Part shown: in pieces, positions 6,344 through 6,344 of the stretch
Numbering within the stretch: position 1 is the stretch's first letter
Layout of the letters: the number at the start of each line of letters is the position of its first letter
DNA from: Nocardioidaceae bacterium
Lineage (GTDB): Bacteria > Actinomycetota > Actinomycetes > Propionibacteriales > Nocardioidaceae
DNA: 6,344 nucleotides
Reading direction: 5' to 3'
Assembly: GCA_025966335.1 (NCBI GenBank)
Contig: JAICRS010000176.1
Span: 1 to 6,344 of the forward strand
Made by a program: the position numbers and the translations under genes
Notes under the pieces: model-generated
What the model was told of the DNA's origin: nothing
Seen by the model: only the letters and a program-made list of their open reading frames with translations
Databases searched by the model: none

Positions 6344-6344
6344 G

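Overview
The window is high-GC DNA with strongly G/C-ending codons, short or overlapping gene junctions, GTG starts and GGAGG-type ribosome binding sites. This points to an actinomycete. The gene types would fit a Nocardioides-like or mycobacterium-like genome, but the genus is an inference and no taxonomic marker is present.

Layout from left to right. Positions 1-204 (+) hold the C-terminal end of an unrecognised protein with a disordered, Gly/Arg/Pro/Glu-rich stretch. Facing it on the minus strand (263-1798) is a secreted alpha/beta hydrolase of the X-Pro dipeptidyl-peptidase/CocE-like group, with a signal peptide and an intact Ser-Asp-His triad. Upstream of it on the same strand is a small unannotated reading frame of 42 codons (1869-1997), preceded by a near-perfect Shine-Dalgarno sequence. 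From a 108-base divergent promoter region a two-gene operon runs rightward: a GMC-family flavin alcohol dehydrogenase (2106-3701) and an NAD-type aldehyde dehydrogenase (3701-5209), overlapping by one base. Convergent with this operon, 10 bases away, is a class I SAM-dependent methyltransferase on the minus strand (5220-6254). Its GTG start overlaps by four bases the stop of another minus-strand gene, of which only the last 30 codons are in the window (6251-6343).

Functionally, the central pair can be read with good confidence as a two-step oxidation module: primary alcohol to aldehyde (GMC enzyme, FAD) and aldehyde to carboxylate (aldehyde dehydrogenase, NAD). The substrate cannot be fixed from sequence. 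The GMC enzyme is choline-dehydrogenase/AlkJ-like, but the aldehyde dehydrogenase carries a C-terminal basic extension that I do not associate with betaine aldehyde dehydrogenase, so a more hydrophobic alcohol is a reasonable alternative. The hydrolase and the methyltransferase are on the other strand and are not obviously part of this pathway.

I see no mobile element, CRISPR array, RNA gene or defence system. The region looks like ordinary chromosomal metabolic DNA. The observations most worth checking are the 42-codon small gene, the dyad symmetry over the predicted operon promoter, the ATGTGA start-stop at the GMC start, and the methyltransferase lacking the usual catalytic histidine.
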